A program made the translations under genes and the position numbers. From Guyanagaster necrorhizus (taxonomy: Eukaryota; Basidiomycota; Agaricomycetes; Agaricales; Physalacriaceae), in NCBI RefSeq assembly GCF_019112545.1, contig NW_025064882.1:1006928-1070927 (forward strand): a stretch of 64,000 bases of DNA. Direction: 5' to 3'. Positions 10,198 through 22,496 of the stretch are shown piece after piece. Each line of letters opens with the position of its first letter. The stretch's first letter is position 1. Under the pieces are notes generated by a model, which was given only the letters and a program-made list of their open reading frames with translations, made no database searches and was not told the DNA's origin.

Positions 10198-11517
10198 ATA
10201 CATCAGTATTAATATTGAAGTATAGTGATGCCAATTGATGGTCTTGAAAGCGCGGTAACAGTATCCCCGGGACCGGTGGAAGTATATCGAAGAACGACGT
10301 TGCACATAACGCCAACCAAAGTTATTGTGACCTCAGGGAACTGCCCGGGAAAAAGCATTAGGGGATGATTTTGCGTAGAATTTATTAGAGTCACCTCTGA
10401 GGTATGAAATGAAATTTCTCAACAATTGATAACAATATGCGTTGGCTGGGAAAAATGGTGAGTGCGCACGGTCAAGTCAAATGACGAAGCCGGCAGCTCG
10501 GCATCGCTTTTGCCTCGCGACCACCGCTACTAATTCGAAATCCACTCTTCAACGTGGTACCTGTGCAACATAATAATCATATCATCTCGAGAGTTTCCTT
10601 AAATTTGATCTCATCTGTCTCCAGCATTATTGGGGGCTTCAACGGGAAGCACTGTCTGGACAAGTAAAGCAATGCTACAATATGGCTTCCGGGCAAAGCA
10701 TTACTATTATATTCCCTTCGTTACCAAACACCTCCAATCTCCAGTGTCTGCACAGCGACTGATTCCCGCTGCTTTGATGGTGTCTATGGGCAGCCGTAAA
10801 CTCATCCCAGAGTCGGACGCCGTCAACAGGAATATCGCATGAAATGCTCGGTGTACCACTAAGTCTTGTACTTTGGGATATGAGCTCGACTAGAGACGCG
10901 AAATTGTTCGATAGGGTCGAAACATTGAAACCCAACTTTGGGGGATTGTAAATTACTGCCAAAGCAAGATGCTGGCAGATACTCTCGTCTCTTCACGTAC
11001 CCGGAAGTCCACGGGGTCCAGCAATACAATAGTGCTATCAATTCGACCCAGTGCCTCACCGCAAGTCAAGGGGCTAACTTGGGCTGACATATTCCCCCTG
11101 GCCATATGATACTTGAATGAGAACCTGATTTTGCTCCTCATAAGCCGACAATTCCATTTTCAAGTGGCCGCATATTCTCCACTGACGCGGTCACGGCAAA
11201 ACAAGGAACACCTTGCACCGCCGGTGCGTGTTGTCCCAGTCCTCGGAACAGGGCCAACACTTAGGTACAGCGCAGTCGTTGCCAGTCTTCTCCCGGAGGT
11301 GAACTATCCCGTTATGTTCGGTGCTATTGGCCATATTGACGTTCAGGGGAAGACAGCATTTTTTGCACTTGCATACAAGATTTAAACATCGTCTCTTGGC
11401 CTACTTGACGGTTGGATTTGCAAAGCATACCCATTCTCACTGTACAAGGAATCGATAAGGTGGCGAAGATGCGAAGATACGTTCTTTCCATATTTATGCG
11501 AAATCCACGATCTAAAC
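10198..11517. other. Intergenic region with possible gene remnant
   Basis: No confident gene. On the reverse strand 10675-11141 holds two short open stretches (one beginning MRSKIRFSFKYHMARG, one containing NPPKLGFNVSTLSNNF) that could be joined by a short intron near 10960-11000, but no family is recognised and no clear end is seen. A Cys/Trp-containing open stretch also lies on the reverse strand near 11200-11345. These may be a decayed gene or chance open frames. Confidence 0.3.
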
Positions 11518-14018
11518 TCACGCCGAAACAATGGCTTGAAGCTTCAAAAAGTCCGGAGTACCAAGACCGGTCACCTGTTATACATGTGGATTTGAGTACA
11601 TTGTGATACGTGCATAAGAGTCAGACAAGACTCACCGGATCCCAACCTATCCCAGCAGAAAATCCTGAGAAGACACTGATTACAACCCACAGAGAGAAAA
11701 AGTGCTTTAAAAGATACTTACCTTGAGTTCCGCATCCTGGATTACTTCCAGATACAATATCATTGAATCCCCCTGGGTTGGCGTAGATCAACGGATTAAT
11801 AAATCCCAGCGAGCTCTGACCGTTTGATAGACGGAAGTCGTTCAACAGCGAAATTACACCTGCTGTAGTCTGTCATGAATTAAGCTGAAGCATTCAACAA
11901 AATGGGAAGCGGTGGCATACCGGCGAGCTTGCGCTGGTTCCGCCGACTAAAAAAGCCTCCCCACCGATGATCACAATGAAGTTCTCACTTTGCGCTGCGA
12001 CATCGGGGTATGCGCGTCCACTGGAACTGTTTGAATATAAGTACTGGTACCAAGGGTAACAAAAACGATTCGGCGACTAACTTGAAAAGGCCCGAAAATG
12101 TGTCACCCAGTCCTTCCAAAAAGCTGTTCACAGCTTCGACTTGATAGTCTGGTGTTGGGAAATACCGAGAAAATCCACCGCCCGAGAAGTCAACTGCGAC
12201 TTCGGGATTGATACCAACGGTGCCACCAACAGCAGTCACTGAATAATATCAGTGTTTCCAGTCCGATGGTACCATCGTCATTGGTCTTACCAAATGGACA
12301 GCTGAAGGAAGAAATCCTTCAATCCTGAGGCCTTAATTGGAGAAAAGGGGCGCTCTCACCTTGCTGGGAAATCGGGCTGGAACAACACAGTATCAGTACC
12401 ATCGTTGGTTAGACAGTCCCCGCCGCCAACGCTAGATAGATATTTTAAGTGAGGTGGTCAATGGGCATCATTATTACGGCACGCACCCGAGGTCCCCGCT
12501 AGAAAAGAGAACCGTAGTGCCTCTAACACCAAGTTCCGCAAATAAATTGCATACGCTAACTGCGAAATCGTTGGGAACCTTCATTCAGGATATTGTCAGG
12601 TTGCGGCATACATCGGCATATGCACAAATACACACCGTTTGTTCATCGTCACCATAGGATGTGGTGATCGTCTGAGGAATTGTGTCTTGGGAAAGCACAA
12701 AGTTCAACCAATCGAGATATGGCTCATTGGTGTCCGTGGGAGTCTCGGAATCAGGATTGAAGGGCGGCGATCCTCCCGTACTGGACGGAACATGAGGGAG
12801 GCGATTATAAAAAACCGAAAACTCTACCTGTAATAAATATTTGGCGTAGGAAATGACATTCCTTCTGTGTATTGAATGTCTAGATTCGCCTTTGGGGAAA
12901 TAGGTGAGGCAATGCGGTTTATCAAGAGACGGTGACTCGCACCTCAACACCAGGGTCACTTTGGTTGTCTCCACCATTGTTAACTGTTATGGTGTCAAAC
13001 GAGGTCCCAACTGCCTCCGGTAGGAATGCAGTAAAGAAAGTCTATGACAAAGAAACGCGAAGGGACTAAGTGTAATATTCTACAGAAGAGAGCGTCCGAA
13101 ATTCTTACCTGCAAATCCGCACGATTTGCAAACTCATCCAAATAGCCAGCAATGCCGAGTACATTGACATCGGTGGCTTGCGGGACATAACCTGAAGCTA
13201 TTTTGGCATTAATCTGGGGTAATCAGGGCATGTCATTAATCTAGACCAACTGTTATAAAGCACTTTTAAGCAGGCCGGAGTAATCTGCGTGGCACAACTA
13301 CTTGGAGGCACTGCTTCGGGTGACAGAGTGAAACCCTTTTCTTCTCCGAAACTGTTAGATTGGATGAAATGCGTGGCCTTCATGCTGCGTAGAGTACCAA
13401 AGTAGGTCGTAGGTGACACCATATTTATGTGATTGTGCAGTTCACGGGGTAGCGAATAACTCAAGGTCCTGACAACATAAGACGACGAGAGAGAATGTCG
13501 GTATAACTCATATTTTGCCCCTAGCATGGCCTCCGCCTGAGAAACAGTCATCGGAATGACGATCCATTCTCCTCCTCCAGAACGGAAGGTGATATCGTCG
13601 GTCTTGAAGCCATGATCAGAAAGCCAAGACTCAACCGCTTCAGCAGAGTCGGGATGAGGAGCCACCAGAGCGTCAGCTTCCTGCTTTGACAAATGTTTTC
13701 CGTAGCTGCCGGGCCCGAATTGTCAGATAATATTTCCGCCACCGCCACCGTGAGCGGAAAAAGCACGTACCGATCGTGTTTGGGGTCACTGATTTGATAT
13801 AAACTGCTGATCAGCTCATTAATCTTGTTTTGCTTGAGGCCGATGCGCATTTCAAGGATATGTTCTGGATCAGGTGAACGGACGTACTCCCATCCGCGAG
13901 GGATCTCCGCCCAAGAATGTTTCTCGACAAGATCACTCCAGCGTTTGGTCGCGAGTGGGTTAGCGAAGACACCAAGGGGCGGGGCAGCGCCCAGAAAGAG
14001 GAGGAAGGACCAGAGCAT
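11518..14018 (-). CDS. Secreted sedolisin / tripeptidyl peptidase (MEROPS S53)
   Basis: Multi-exon reverse-strand gene from the ATG at 14018 to the stop at 11518. The first residues [19 protein letters not shown] form a signal peptide. The pro-domain follows ([20 protein letters not shown].., [17 protein letters not shown]). The catalytic domain shows [13 protein letters not shown] (catalytic Glu and Asp), SSGDLGVGGGDC (oxyanion Asp region) and GGTSASSP (nucleophile Ser). The C-terminal calcium site region reads [15 protein letters not shown] then [19 protein letters not shown]. All catalytic residues are present, so an active acid peptidase that removes tripeptides or cuts endo-wise outside the cell is expected. 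The exon junction near 13275 (ACLKVLYNS / INAKIASGY) is ambiguous because no GT gives the expected frame while keeping the LYN motif. About ten introns are visible. Confidence 0.9.
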
Positions 14019-14784
14019 GCCAAATTTGAGAGCAAGAGTAGGGCCAAAGGGTTCACAAGGTCATCAGTACCTGGGAACAGCTGGGAACTTATACTTGCAG
14101 CCCATTTTACCTGTTATCGCATGCAGCATGGAACACTGAAGCCGACGACCACCATAATGATTCTCCACGGTCTGATCGATAGCATCATGGGACTAGAAGA
14201 TATTATTGTTTGACGGACGTGCGACGACCAAAAGCTGGGAATAAAAAGTGGCCTGTGCCGGATACATAGCGCGGTTCCCAGCTGGTAGAATGGAACTCGG
14301 GAGTTGTTAAATAACCCATGAGAAAGCATGATCCTTGTTACCTTGAATCTTCCTTGTTAGGAACAACTGTCTGTCGAATTTGAATGTCATAATCCATATG
14401 GTCCAGAAGGAACGGCCTAGAACATCACCGGCAATAATAGGCAATAATGTGACAATATTAGTATTAATATTATGTCTAATTAGTAAGCGTTTCCAGGTCG
14501 ACGCCGCAATGATAAGGAACGAGACAGCCCTGGAGGCATTCGGAGCCGCAAACCGAGCCGAAGCAGCCGAATCCCCTCAGTGTCACAGTCACAAATGGCA
14601 CTGCCGCTTGTTCAAGCAGGCCCGTCTAATTTTTTTAAATTTTTTGTATGTAATGCCAACCCTGTGAAATTGCATTTCGACTCTATATCCTTTGAGGACG
14701 GCGCCCTCGCTGACAGTGTCTGTCTTTCCTTCCGACAAATACGTTCCTTTTGCCCTGACCTCCACTCTCTTTTCTGTCCTTTAC
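14019..14784. promoter_or_regulatory. Divergent intergenic region of sedolisin and disordered protein
   Basis: About 770 bp between two divergent starts. It includes an AT-rich palindromic stretch near 14455-14485 (TTAGTATTAATATTA) and pyrimidine-rich sequence just upstream of 14785, as is usual at fungal transcription starts. No coding sequence supported. Confidence 0.5.
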
Positions 14785-16925
14785 ATGTCGCATGCACGCA
14801 AGCTGCACTTTACCGATTTTTTAAGGAGTCATACCAGTCATCGACAAGCCTCAAACGAGCCATCGTCATCTTCATTGGTGTACGGAGGGGAGCCCGTATT
14901 GGAGCCTCCCAATAAGAGTAAGAGTTCCCGTATCCCATTCCTAGGACGCGCCAGGAAGAAATCTACCGTATCTGATGGGCGTACTACTTTCGAATCTCGC
15001 AATATTGATGATGGACAGCGGCCAACATCATTGACAGATGAGATGTATGTCGTTCTCCCTTTGCAATACACTGTATCACTCACATTTACTTGCTCAGCAA
15101 CGCCTTACCATCGGATTCGTCTGTGTCCCATTCCCATTCCCATGCTTCTACCAGTGCTTCTGATGCCCATTCGCTATTGAATTCCAAAATCGCTGTTCGT
15201 GTCGCGCATTCTATTCCGAAATCTACGAACAAGCCTACACGCCTACCATCGCATAGTCCTTCAATCAATGGATACACCTCTGATTCATTGTTATCTCCAC
15301 CATCTAGCCTTCGGCCCACATCCATTGGCACTACCATTTCTGATTCCAATCGCAAGCACCGTTCGGCGATGCCACGACCCAAGCAGCCTACAATAACCGT
15401 GTCTCTAACTCCCGACAATCTCAGCGAGTACGGTGACCTTTTCACTCAACCTCGTAACAAATTCTCCCCTACCAACCAACAGCCTTCGACGCGTGACGAC
15501 AGAGCATATCAAAGCGATACCCAAATCAAGTCCCTTCCACGGCTGTCTTCCCCAGAAATCCCTCCATTACCGAAATCCCCACCCGTAAAGCTGCGTGACA
15601 CCCGCAGTTACACCGATGATGCCGTATCTTTGAAATCGACGCGGAGTACGCGTAGACATCGCGTCGAAGACGGTTCCAGACATTCAGATGAGGAATCAGA
15701 GACGCTCTCCACACCGCCCATGCCGTCATTGCCCGGTCATCGTACTTCTCTAGAGACACGTCGAATGCTAGGATCCATACCATACTCTTCTCAGGAACAA
15801 CGACCGTCGCACCTAGCCAAGGGAGTATCGCCTCACGAGCCTCCCACCATTCCCCTTCCTGAGCCTCCTCTCCGCTCTCTCCCTGATGTTCCCTCTCTAA
15901 CAACTTCAGCAGGTCCGACAAGCATAGTCAATGGTCGGCGTAGAGCCCATACTATGTCTTCAGTTTCATTGCCACCAATACCTTACTCTCCGTCCTTCCC
16001 CCCATTGTCCCCTTGTGGATCTTTTGACAGAAGATTGGATGATGAGAGATCCAATAAAGAGAACGATGATCTCGATATCGATTCTGCATCGGTTGAACAA
16101 TTGCGACAGGCGTTAAAAGACCGGTCTCAACAAGTAGATCAATTGCTCAAAGCCGCTAAAGCGTATCTTTCGGAGAAGACCGAGCTTGAACAGAAGATTT
16201 CCCTCTTGGAGAGAGAAGCCGCTAGACGAGAAAAGGAGATACAAGGGCTCACCTGGCTTGTCAACAATCGAGGTGCTGCCGTTGGGGAAAGTCCGATGAT
16301 TCTGGCCGCTTCTAAATCCACAAGTGCCCTGCAAGCTGAGAAGAGCACTTTCAGTCCATCCTCGCCCACTAAATCAAAAAATCCCGCGTACCGATATCTT
16401 AACGCCGATTATGATTCTGGTGGAGAATCTCACCAGACGTCTGGTGGTGAGTCAACGACAGCAGTACGAACCCCGCGACCCAAACGTTACAGTAAGGTGT
16501 CGGAGAAATCGACACTTTCACAACGGTCGTCCCTACGTAACGGCGGTACGGCTGGCTGTGATACGTCCATTCCCTCTGTTCCTACTTTGGATAAGCGAAC
16601 ATCAGTCTCTTCCGTTGCCTTTTCAGCGGCATCAACGTCGTCGACATCATCCTTGATGCCGGCGAGTTCGTCTACGTCAACGCTGTCAGTCATTCCTGAG
16701 GATGTCCTTCCACCACTACCACGTAGGCAGGCATCAGTATCGTCACCTTCCTCTCGCGACCCGGCAATCATGGCCGCTATCATTCGAAGTCGCGAAAAGG
16801 ATCAGAAGCGTACGTCAAAACCACCCATGTCGGTGCCATCGGCGTCGGCTCCTACACCTGCTGCGGCGTATGCAGCTAACTTGAAGCAAGGCCCGTCTAT
16901 TGCTCAGGTACTGGCTCATCCGTAA
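14785..16925 (+). CDS. Ser/Pro-rich disordered protein with a short coiled coil
   Basis: Two exons, 14785-15044 and 15098-16925, sum to 2088 nt (695 residues). The start MSHARKLHFTDFLRSHTSH is the first ATG after a pyrimidine-rich leader; an upstream in-frame ATG at 14692 would add 31 residues. Most of the protein is predicted disordered: Ser, Pro, Thr and Arg dominate, with polyproline stretches (EIPPLPKSPP, TIPLPEPPLRSLPDVP) and many SP/TP sites. Around residues ~400-440 a coiled coil is visible (VEQLRQALKDRSQQVDQLLK, then a second block starting YLSEKTELEQKISLLEREA). The C-terminus ends GPSIAQVLAHP. The look is of a scaffold for polarity, cytokinesis or signalling with SH3- and kinase-binding sites; no family is recognised. 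Confidence 0.85.
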
Positions 16926-17496
16926 AGTTGATCGGGGGTATCGTCTCAAATTTATACATGCAGTCGGAAACGTTGTTGTAAAAGATGTACGGGTTTCTTG
17001 CTGGTATCATTTCCTGTTTCTGACCACGTCACAGGAAAATTCACATGTTGTACAATACCATCGACTGCAAGACTGCTAAAAGTAGATTTTATTTCTTACT
17101 GGCCGGACCCCCGGCCACACGTTCTCCGTCCATTTGGATGATCAACCATATCATCATTTCAATCCTTTGCTTCCTCTTTAGACTGCATTTACATTAATTT
17201 ATTAGCAAATACCTTCTCTCTAACTTAGTATTTGTATGTCTAGACGAATGACAAAGGGCTAGTTATGTTACGATTCTACGGTTCTTATATTGGCATAATG
17301 TAGAAACCGCATTTCTTTTAAGTTCTACTTCACTAAGCTGAAAGAAGTCGGCTTGTCATAATGATACTAAAACATGTATACAACACAGAACTACTGAGAT
17401 TCAGATTTTGACACTTCTTCGTCTATGTCCTCCGGTCCTTCAGGCTTATCGGTGTATACAAGCACCAGTCAATAGGAAGTCATTATTTAACGAAAG
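16926..17496. other. Convergent intergenic region
   Basis: About 570 bp of AT-rich sequence between two facing stop codons, fitting two 3' UTRs. No open frame of note and no repeat seen. Confidence 0.6.
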
Positions 17497-18438
17497 TCAA
17501 CGTACGGCCGTCAAAGTAGCCTCGAGACCAAAGTGGTCGCTCACCCACAACTCTCCGCATTTCAATCCCATTCCAATCCTTTGTGGCGGCGTGATATCGA
17601 ATCTCGTCTTCCCAGCTGGCGTATAGGACAACACTCTGTCCATACGGGACTTGGGAAATTCGCCTGCACCTCCTCCCTGTTCCCCCCAGGTGAATGCTTC
17701 CTCCTCGTCAAGCTCCGCGGCAGCGTCAATCAGTTCCACACTGAGGAGCGCATCATCAAAATCCTGATCAAACGCATTCAAGTCACCGACTACGATCCCC
17801 CCGGTCGACGAGTGCCTCAACAGCACGGCACACTCCTTCAACTGATGCAGCCTGTTCGGCCGTCCCGTCGCCATGGACTCCAAATGCGTATTGACAACCC
17901 TCAAGTTCCGCTTGAAGCCCCTTGTACTGATCATGCGTAGGTCCAGCACAATAGCTGAACGCTCATGCTCCGTGCGGCCGTAAAACACAATCTCTGCATC
18001 CCGAATGGGTACCGTCCGCTCTACGAGAGTGACATTGCCGTATTGGTAATGCGGCCCAGGCCACTTGGTGGGTTCGACAGGCGTCACGGCGAAATGGTCG
18101 CGTACCCAGTCAGTATTAAGCAGTTCCTTCAGGCACTCGGGTCTCACTTCTTGAAGCAGAATGCAGCAAGGCCCTGGTGACTGTCCATCGTCGCATTTGA
18201 AGACCTCGAACTGGAGATACTCTAGAGCAGTATTGAAACGCTCTACAGCATGATCCGCTGAAAAGTCCAGATTCCATGTCACTAGTCTGAGCTGGACTGG
18301 AGTGGACATGTGCTTGGTGCTTTCACCGTGAAGTTTGAGGTGCTTCCACTGCGCTTCATGGTGATTTGGGCGGAAGCGGTAGACTTTGAGGGGCTTTGTA
18401 ACAGACTTGTCGGGAGCGATACTGGACCTATCGGTCAT
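17497..18438 (-). CDS. TDP2-like endonuclease/exonuclease/phosphatase family enzyme
   Basis: A single coding exon of 942 nt (313 residues) from the ATG at 18438 (MTDRSSIAPDKSV). It shows all hallmarks of the Mg-dependent EEP fold in the order found in tyrosyl-DNA phosphodiesterase 2: VTWNLDF, LLQEVRPE (metal-binding Glu), VNTHLES, VVGDLNAFDQDF (Asp/Asn pair), and LWVSDHFGL (catalytic His). TDP2 removes 5'-tyrosyl adducts left by topoisomerase II, so a DNA-repair role is plausible, but other EEP phosphodiesterases cannot be excluded. A start at 18513 would add 25 residues, yet a good donor (GTAAGT) just before it suggests that this part is a 5' UTR intron. Confidence 0.85.
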   Translation of the reverse strand: MTDRSSIAPDKSVTKPLKVYRFRPNHHEAQWKHLKLHGESTKHMSTPVQLRLVTWNLDFSADHAVERFNTALEYLQFEVFKCDDGQSPGPCCILLQEVRPECLKELLNTDWVRDHFAVTPVEPTKWPGPHYQYGNVTLVERTVPIRDAEIVFYGRTEHERSAIVLDLRMISTRGFKRNLRVVNTHLESMATGRPNRLHQLKECAVLLRHSSTGGIVVGDLNAFDQDFDDALLSVELIDAAAELDEEEAFTWGEQGGGAGEFPKSRMDRVLSYTPAGKTRFDITPPQRIGMGLKCGELWVSDHFGLEATLTAVR

Positions 18439-18823
18439 TGGGAATGATCTATCGCGTAAAAAGGCAGAGATCCTTCGGCTAATGACGTGAGGTACAACTC
18501 GAACAAAGCACATGTAGTTGACTTACAGATTACTGAAGATACCCGTTTTTGAAGCTGATGCGGCGAGTAAGAAGACGACTTGAAGAAAGTTGGGGCTTAA
18601 ATGCGTATTTACAGATGAAAGAAAAGATAAAAGTCGGATCGATGATAGCTCACGTCATGCTGCGTGTCAAACATGAGGCCATGCTTTGCCACTGCTTTGT
18701 CTACTCAGGCTGGTGATCCCTTCAAGACGATCTTCCACTATACGCTGCACTCGGCGCAGATGGCTTTTAAATTAAGAACTTGTTCTTGTTCAGATATCAT
18801 ACAAGCGCCCCATGATCTGACGT
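18439..18823. promoter_or_regulatory. Upstream region of the TDP2-like gene
   Basis: About 385 bp between the TDP2-like start and the PDI stop, both on the reverse strand. It includes a likely 5' UTR intron close to 18450-18530. Nothing else recognised. Confidence 0.4.
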
Positions 18824-20585
18824 CTATAGCTCAGCTTCCTCTCGACCAATCGTCTCCTCCTTTGGGCTCTCTCCAAAGGCACGCAAAATATTCGTTTTGA
18901 TTTTTATTTCGTCGAGTTTGGATGGCGAAAGGCTCCGCTTTTTCAGCAACGACTCCAGCCTGATGGAGTGTGGATCACGCGTGTGTATTGATGATAACGG
19001 TGGGGGAAAGCAGGTGCTCGATCAAAAGATGAACACAAAGACGTACAAAGGGAGGGCTCACCGATCCAGCTCTTTCTCAAGGTACCCAGCAGGTCCATTG
19101 ACTTGCTTTTCCATAACCCGGAAATAGTACTGGGCAGATTCATTCGCATTGGAGACTAAGAGAGCCTTCGCTTGCTCAACAAGCGCATTCTTCGCGTCGT
19201 CAGCGGCGGTGAAGAATTTGCTAGCTAGAGCGTCAAAGTCAGCGAGACGCCCAGCCTGCGTTTCCCACGAATCAGTCATGTCTTCACACAATCTAGGCCG
19301 TACTTACATTGCCGGTCAAACCTCCTCCGACTGCACGGTGTGTGCCACATTTCTCATTCAAGAAGTTGACAAAGTCGACTTCGGAGCGACCACCCTCGTA
19401 ACTGATACCCTCCTTGTTATCCTTGGAGAAAAACAGGATCGTCGGAAAGCTTGTGACTTCATATTTCTTAGCCAAGTCACTGTTTTTCTTGTCATCACCA
19501 TCAACGTTGGCGATAATGCACTGAAAATTGTGAATGGATGGATAAAAGTCGAGAACAGACCAAAGCATACATTGCTTTCCGGCAGGAAGGTGGTTGCAAC
19601 TGACAGAGTCTGGTTTTAGTCAGTTCACCGTAGCAAGGAGAATAACAGCACCTTTCTCATATGCCGGCTTCATATTTTTGCAGTGACCACACCACGGCGC
19701 CTACAGGTACCTGAGAAAAAAAGGAATGAGGGAAACCAACATAGATGGACTGACAGTGAATGCCACGAGGACGTCTTTAGTGGGATCCTTGATAAGACTT
19801 GAGTATCATGAATGTTTTGGCATGTCCTCATTTACTGACCATAACAACTTCATCAAACGTTGAAATATCCAGAATGGGGTATGACGGCGGCGGGGGCGGC
19901 TTAATATTCGACTTGACACCTGCCTTTCCGGAGATACTGTCGCGTGATATTAGTTGAGAAATTACTGCAATGCAGATAAGGGAAGGTCTCCTACAATGCG
20001 GCCAAACTGTCGAGATCGCGTCCACCCGAATAAGCCTCCTCTGTACCATCGGCGTCGAACCACTTCAACGCTGATGACTAATGGTCAGAACAATACACAA
20101 AGGGGACGGCCTGTTGCTTACTTGGAAAACCAGTAACACCATACTTTTGGCCCAGTGGCTTGCCTTCACCATCGGCATCTACTTTGGCAATGTAGACTTT
20201 ATCTTTGACATGCGAAAATGCATCTGCGAGTTGCTCGTATACAGGCGCAAGATTCTGAGTTGTTACTTAGTACGAAACAAATAGGTAGTTGTGATAGACA
20301 TATATATATACCTTGCAGTGTCCGCTAACAGTACCACGCCACGTCTATCACTATGACGAGCCAACCAAAAGAATTTCTGACATACCACCAGGGAGCAAAG
20401 CTAGTCACAAAAGGCTAATTAGATCTGAGACAATGACATTGCAAGTTCGCGACAGACAATTCAACAAGACCAGGCTTTCCGACACCGACAACGTCATCAA
20501 AATTTCCAGGGTTTAGCTCAAGAACATTAGAAGCCCTGATTCCGGCTACAAAAGCGGTCGCAAAGAGTGCAAAAAACGCCTTCAT
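18824..20585 (-). CDS. Protein disulfide isomerase, two thioredoxin domains plus ERp29-like tail
   Basis: Twelve exons (reverse strand): 20458-20585, 20386-20400, 20312-20324, 20122-20254, 19995-20070, 19840-19936, 19755-19787, 19652-19700, 19571-19599, 19308-19520, 19062-19255, 18824-18959. They sum to 1116 nt (371 residues). The signal peptide is MKAFFALFATAFVAGIRA. Domain a1 has VEFFAPWCGHCK and domain a2 has AFTAPWCGHCKNMKPAYEK, both with intact CGHC active sites. The C-terminal ~100 residues form the helical ERp29/D domain. This architecture matches fungal ERp38/TigA-type PDIs, which make and reshuffle disulfides in the ER. The first CGHC is split between exons of 15 and 13 nt. The C-terminus is EEAEL, not a standard HDEL or KDEL. 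It is divergent from the SQT1-like gene, with 427 bp between starts. Confidence 0.95.
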
Positions 20586-21012
20586 GATGGGAGAGGGGAA
20601 AAGAAAAGGTAACTCTGGTCGAGCCGTTTGGCCGGCCACAAATATCTCCACGTCAGTTGATTGGTCATCAAACGTATTAGTCTACGTGATATTTTTCTGC
20701 CAAGTTCTCGGGATAACTTCGGACGCATTTTCTTACAATTTATTGTTAGAACGAAAAACAGTATTAGTCATGCTTAGTTAGTGCGAGAGTTGGCAAGGAG
20801 TGGAGTTGGAAGAGATAGTGGTGACCCCTGTCTGACCACGCGGTTATCTAATCGATCGCAAAATCAAATACTTTCTTCTTCCGGTCCGTCAGCGGGCTCA
20901 CTCAGCTTCATCAACTTCAGTCAGCTTGGGCTCGGCAGCGCTTTCTAATTGTTCACTGCGGAAACCTTTTAAAAACGAGCCATTATAAAACATTCGACCA
21001 TCACCCGTTATA
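20586..21012. promoter_or_regulatory. Shared promoter region of PDI and SQT1-like genes
   Basis: 427 bp between divergent starts. It holds TTTCTTC-type pyrimidine tracts before 21013. I cannot identify a definite unfolded-protein-response element. Confidence 0.45.
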
Positions 21013-22496
21013 ATGGCCTCCAACACTATTCACCAAGATCCTGATCTCGACGGTATCGAGGCAGGCGATCAATACATAACCAGCGACGACGTTCTTGCAG
21101 AGGTGCCCGACGATGGTGACCATCCCATGGATGAGGACGATGACGGAGAGGATGACGATATTGTCGGCGAACTACCTGGATCATCCTCCTCTGGCGAAGA
21201 TAACTCGGTGCAAGCCTTTCCCAATCACCAAGCATCCGTCTTTGCAGTTTCCATGCATCCGACAGAGGCCCTCGCGGCATCTGGAGGAGAAGACGACTTT
21301 GGTTACATCTGGGACATCACAGACGGAGAGGTGATTGTCAAGTTGACGGGCCATAGCGACAGCGTGACCAGCACAGCTTGGAGTCGGGACGGCGAGCTCA
21401 TTGCAACTGGAGGCATGGACGGAAAGGTCAGGATATGGAGAAGAGTGGGGACGGAAAACTACCGGACTTGGGAATTTCTGACAGAACTTCAAGGGCCTGA
21501 TGAGGTCATGGTATGTTTTCTGATAATGATTTGGTTTTTTTCGTTTCTGAGTTCCCTTTAGTTTTTGCGATGGCATCCTAAAGGTTCTGTGCTACTGGCA
21601 GGATCGAATGATTCCACCCTTTGGTTGTGGCAGCGTGCGTTTCCTCTCTTTACTTTACTTTTTTTTTTTTTCCATTGACAATGTCTGTTTAGTGCCTTCT
21701 GGGAATACAATGCAGGTCTTTGCGGGACACACGGGGGCTGTACAGTGCGGGGAATTTACCCCAGACGGTGAGTTCGCGCCACGCAACACGTTAAAATCTT
21801 ATCATGATATTTCTTCTCCAGGCAAAAAAATTGTTTCAGCATGTGCAGACGGAACTTTGATATACTGGGATCCCAGGCAATCTGCACCTATCTTCAAATT
21901 GTCTGCAGATGATGCGCGTTTCAACCTTGATGGTATTACCTCTCTAGGTGTTAACTTCTCTTCAACACTCGCTGTTGTTGGTGGTGCCGCGGGAGGCGTC
22001 CGCGTTGTCAGTTTGAGCAAGGGTGAAGTCGTCGCAACTTTGGGAGGTCATACTGAAGGCGAAAGCATCGAAGCCGTCCAATTTATAGACCTGATTGGTA
22101 ACAACAATACCGGACCTGGTATTGTTGCTACGGGAGCAACTGACGGAAAGATTTATATCTGGGACCTATCAACGATGCGATTGCGAACAACACTCGAACA
22201 TGAGGTATGTTATTGGCTGGTCGGCGTCGCCATAAGCATCATAACGCGTTTCATAGGATGCGGTCACATCACTGCTGGCGTTGCCTCCGCCTAAGACCTA
22301 TCTTTTGGTTTCTTCTTCAGCTGATAAAACCTTACGGACGTGGGATGCTCGTACTGGAACTCTCATTCAGGAACATAAAGGCCACCAAGGCCCCGTTTTG
22401 GGTGCATCTCTTGGTCTGGATGGATCTGTAGTTGTCAGTGCGGGAGATGATGGTGTTTGCCTGGTTTTTACTACGGAAGAAGCAGAAGAACCTTAG
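21013..22496 (+). CDS. sqt1: WD40 protein SQT1/AAMP, ribosomal protein uL16 chaperone
   Basis: Five exons, 21013-21510, 21562-21634, 21693-21767, 21822-22204 and 22257-22496, sum to 1269 nt (422 residues). The N-terminal ~65 residues are very acidic (DEDDDGEDDDIVGEL) and are followed by a WD40 propeller with repeats ending GYIWDI, VRIWRR, LWLWQ, LIYWDP, IYIWDL and RTWDA. Length, acidic N-terminus and repeat order match yeast Sqt1 and human AAMP. Sqt1 binds the nascent N-terminus of uL16 (Rpl10) and delivers it to the pre-60S ribosome in the cytosol. The acidic stretch would shield the basic ribosomal protein. The gene is complete. Confidence 0.9.
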
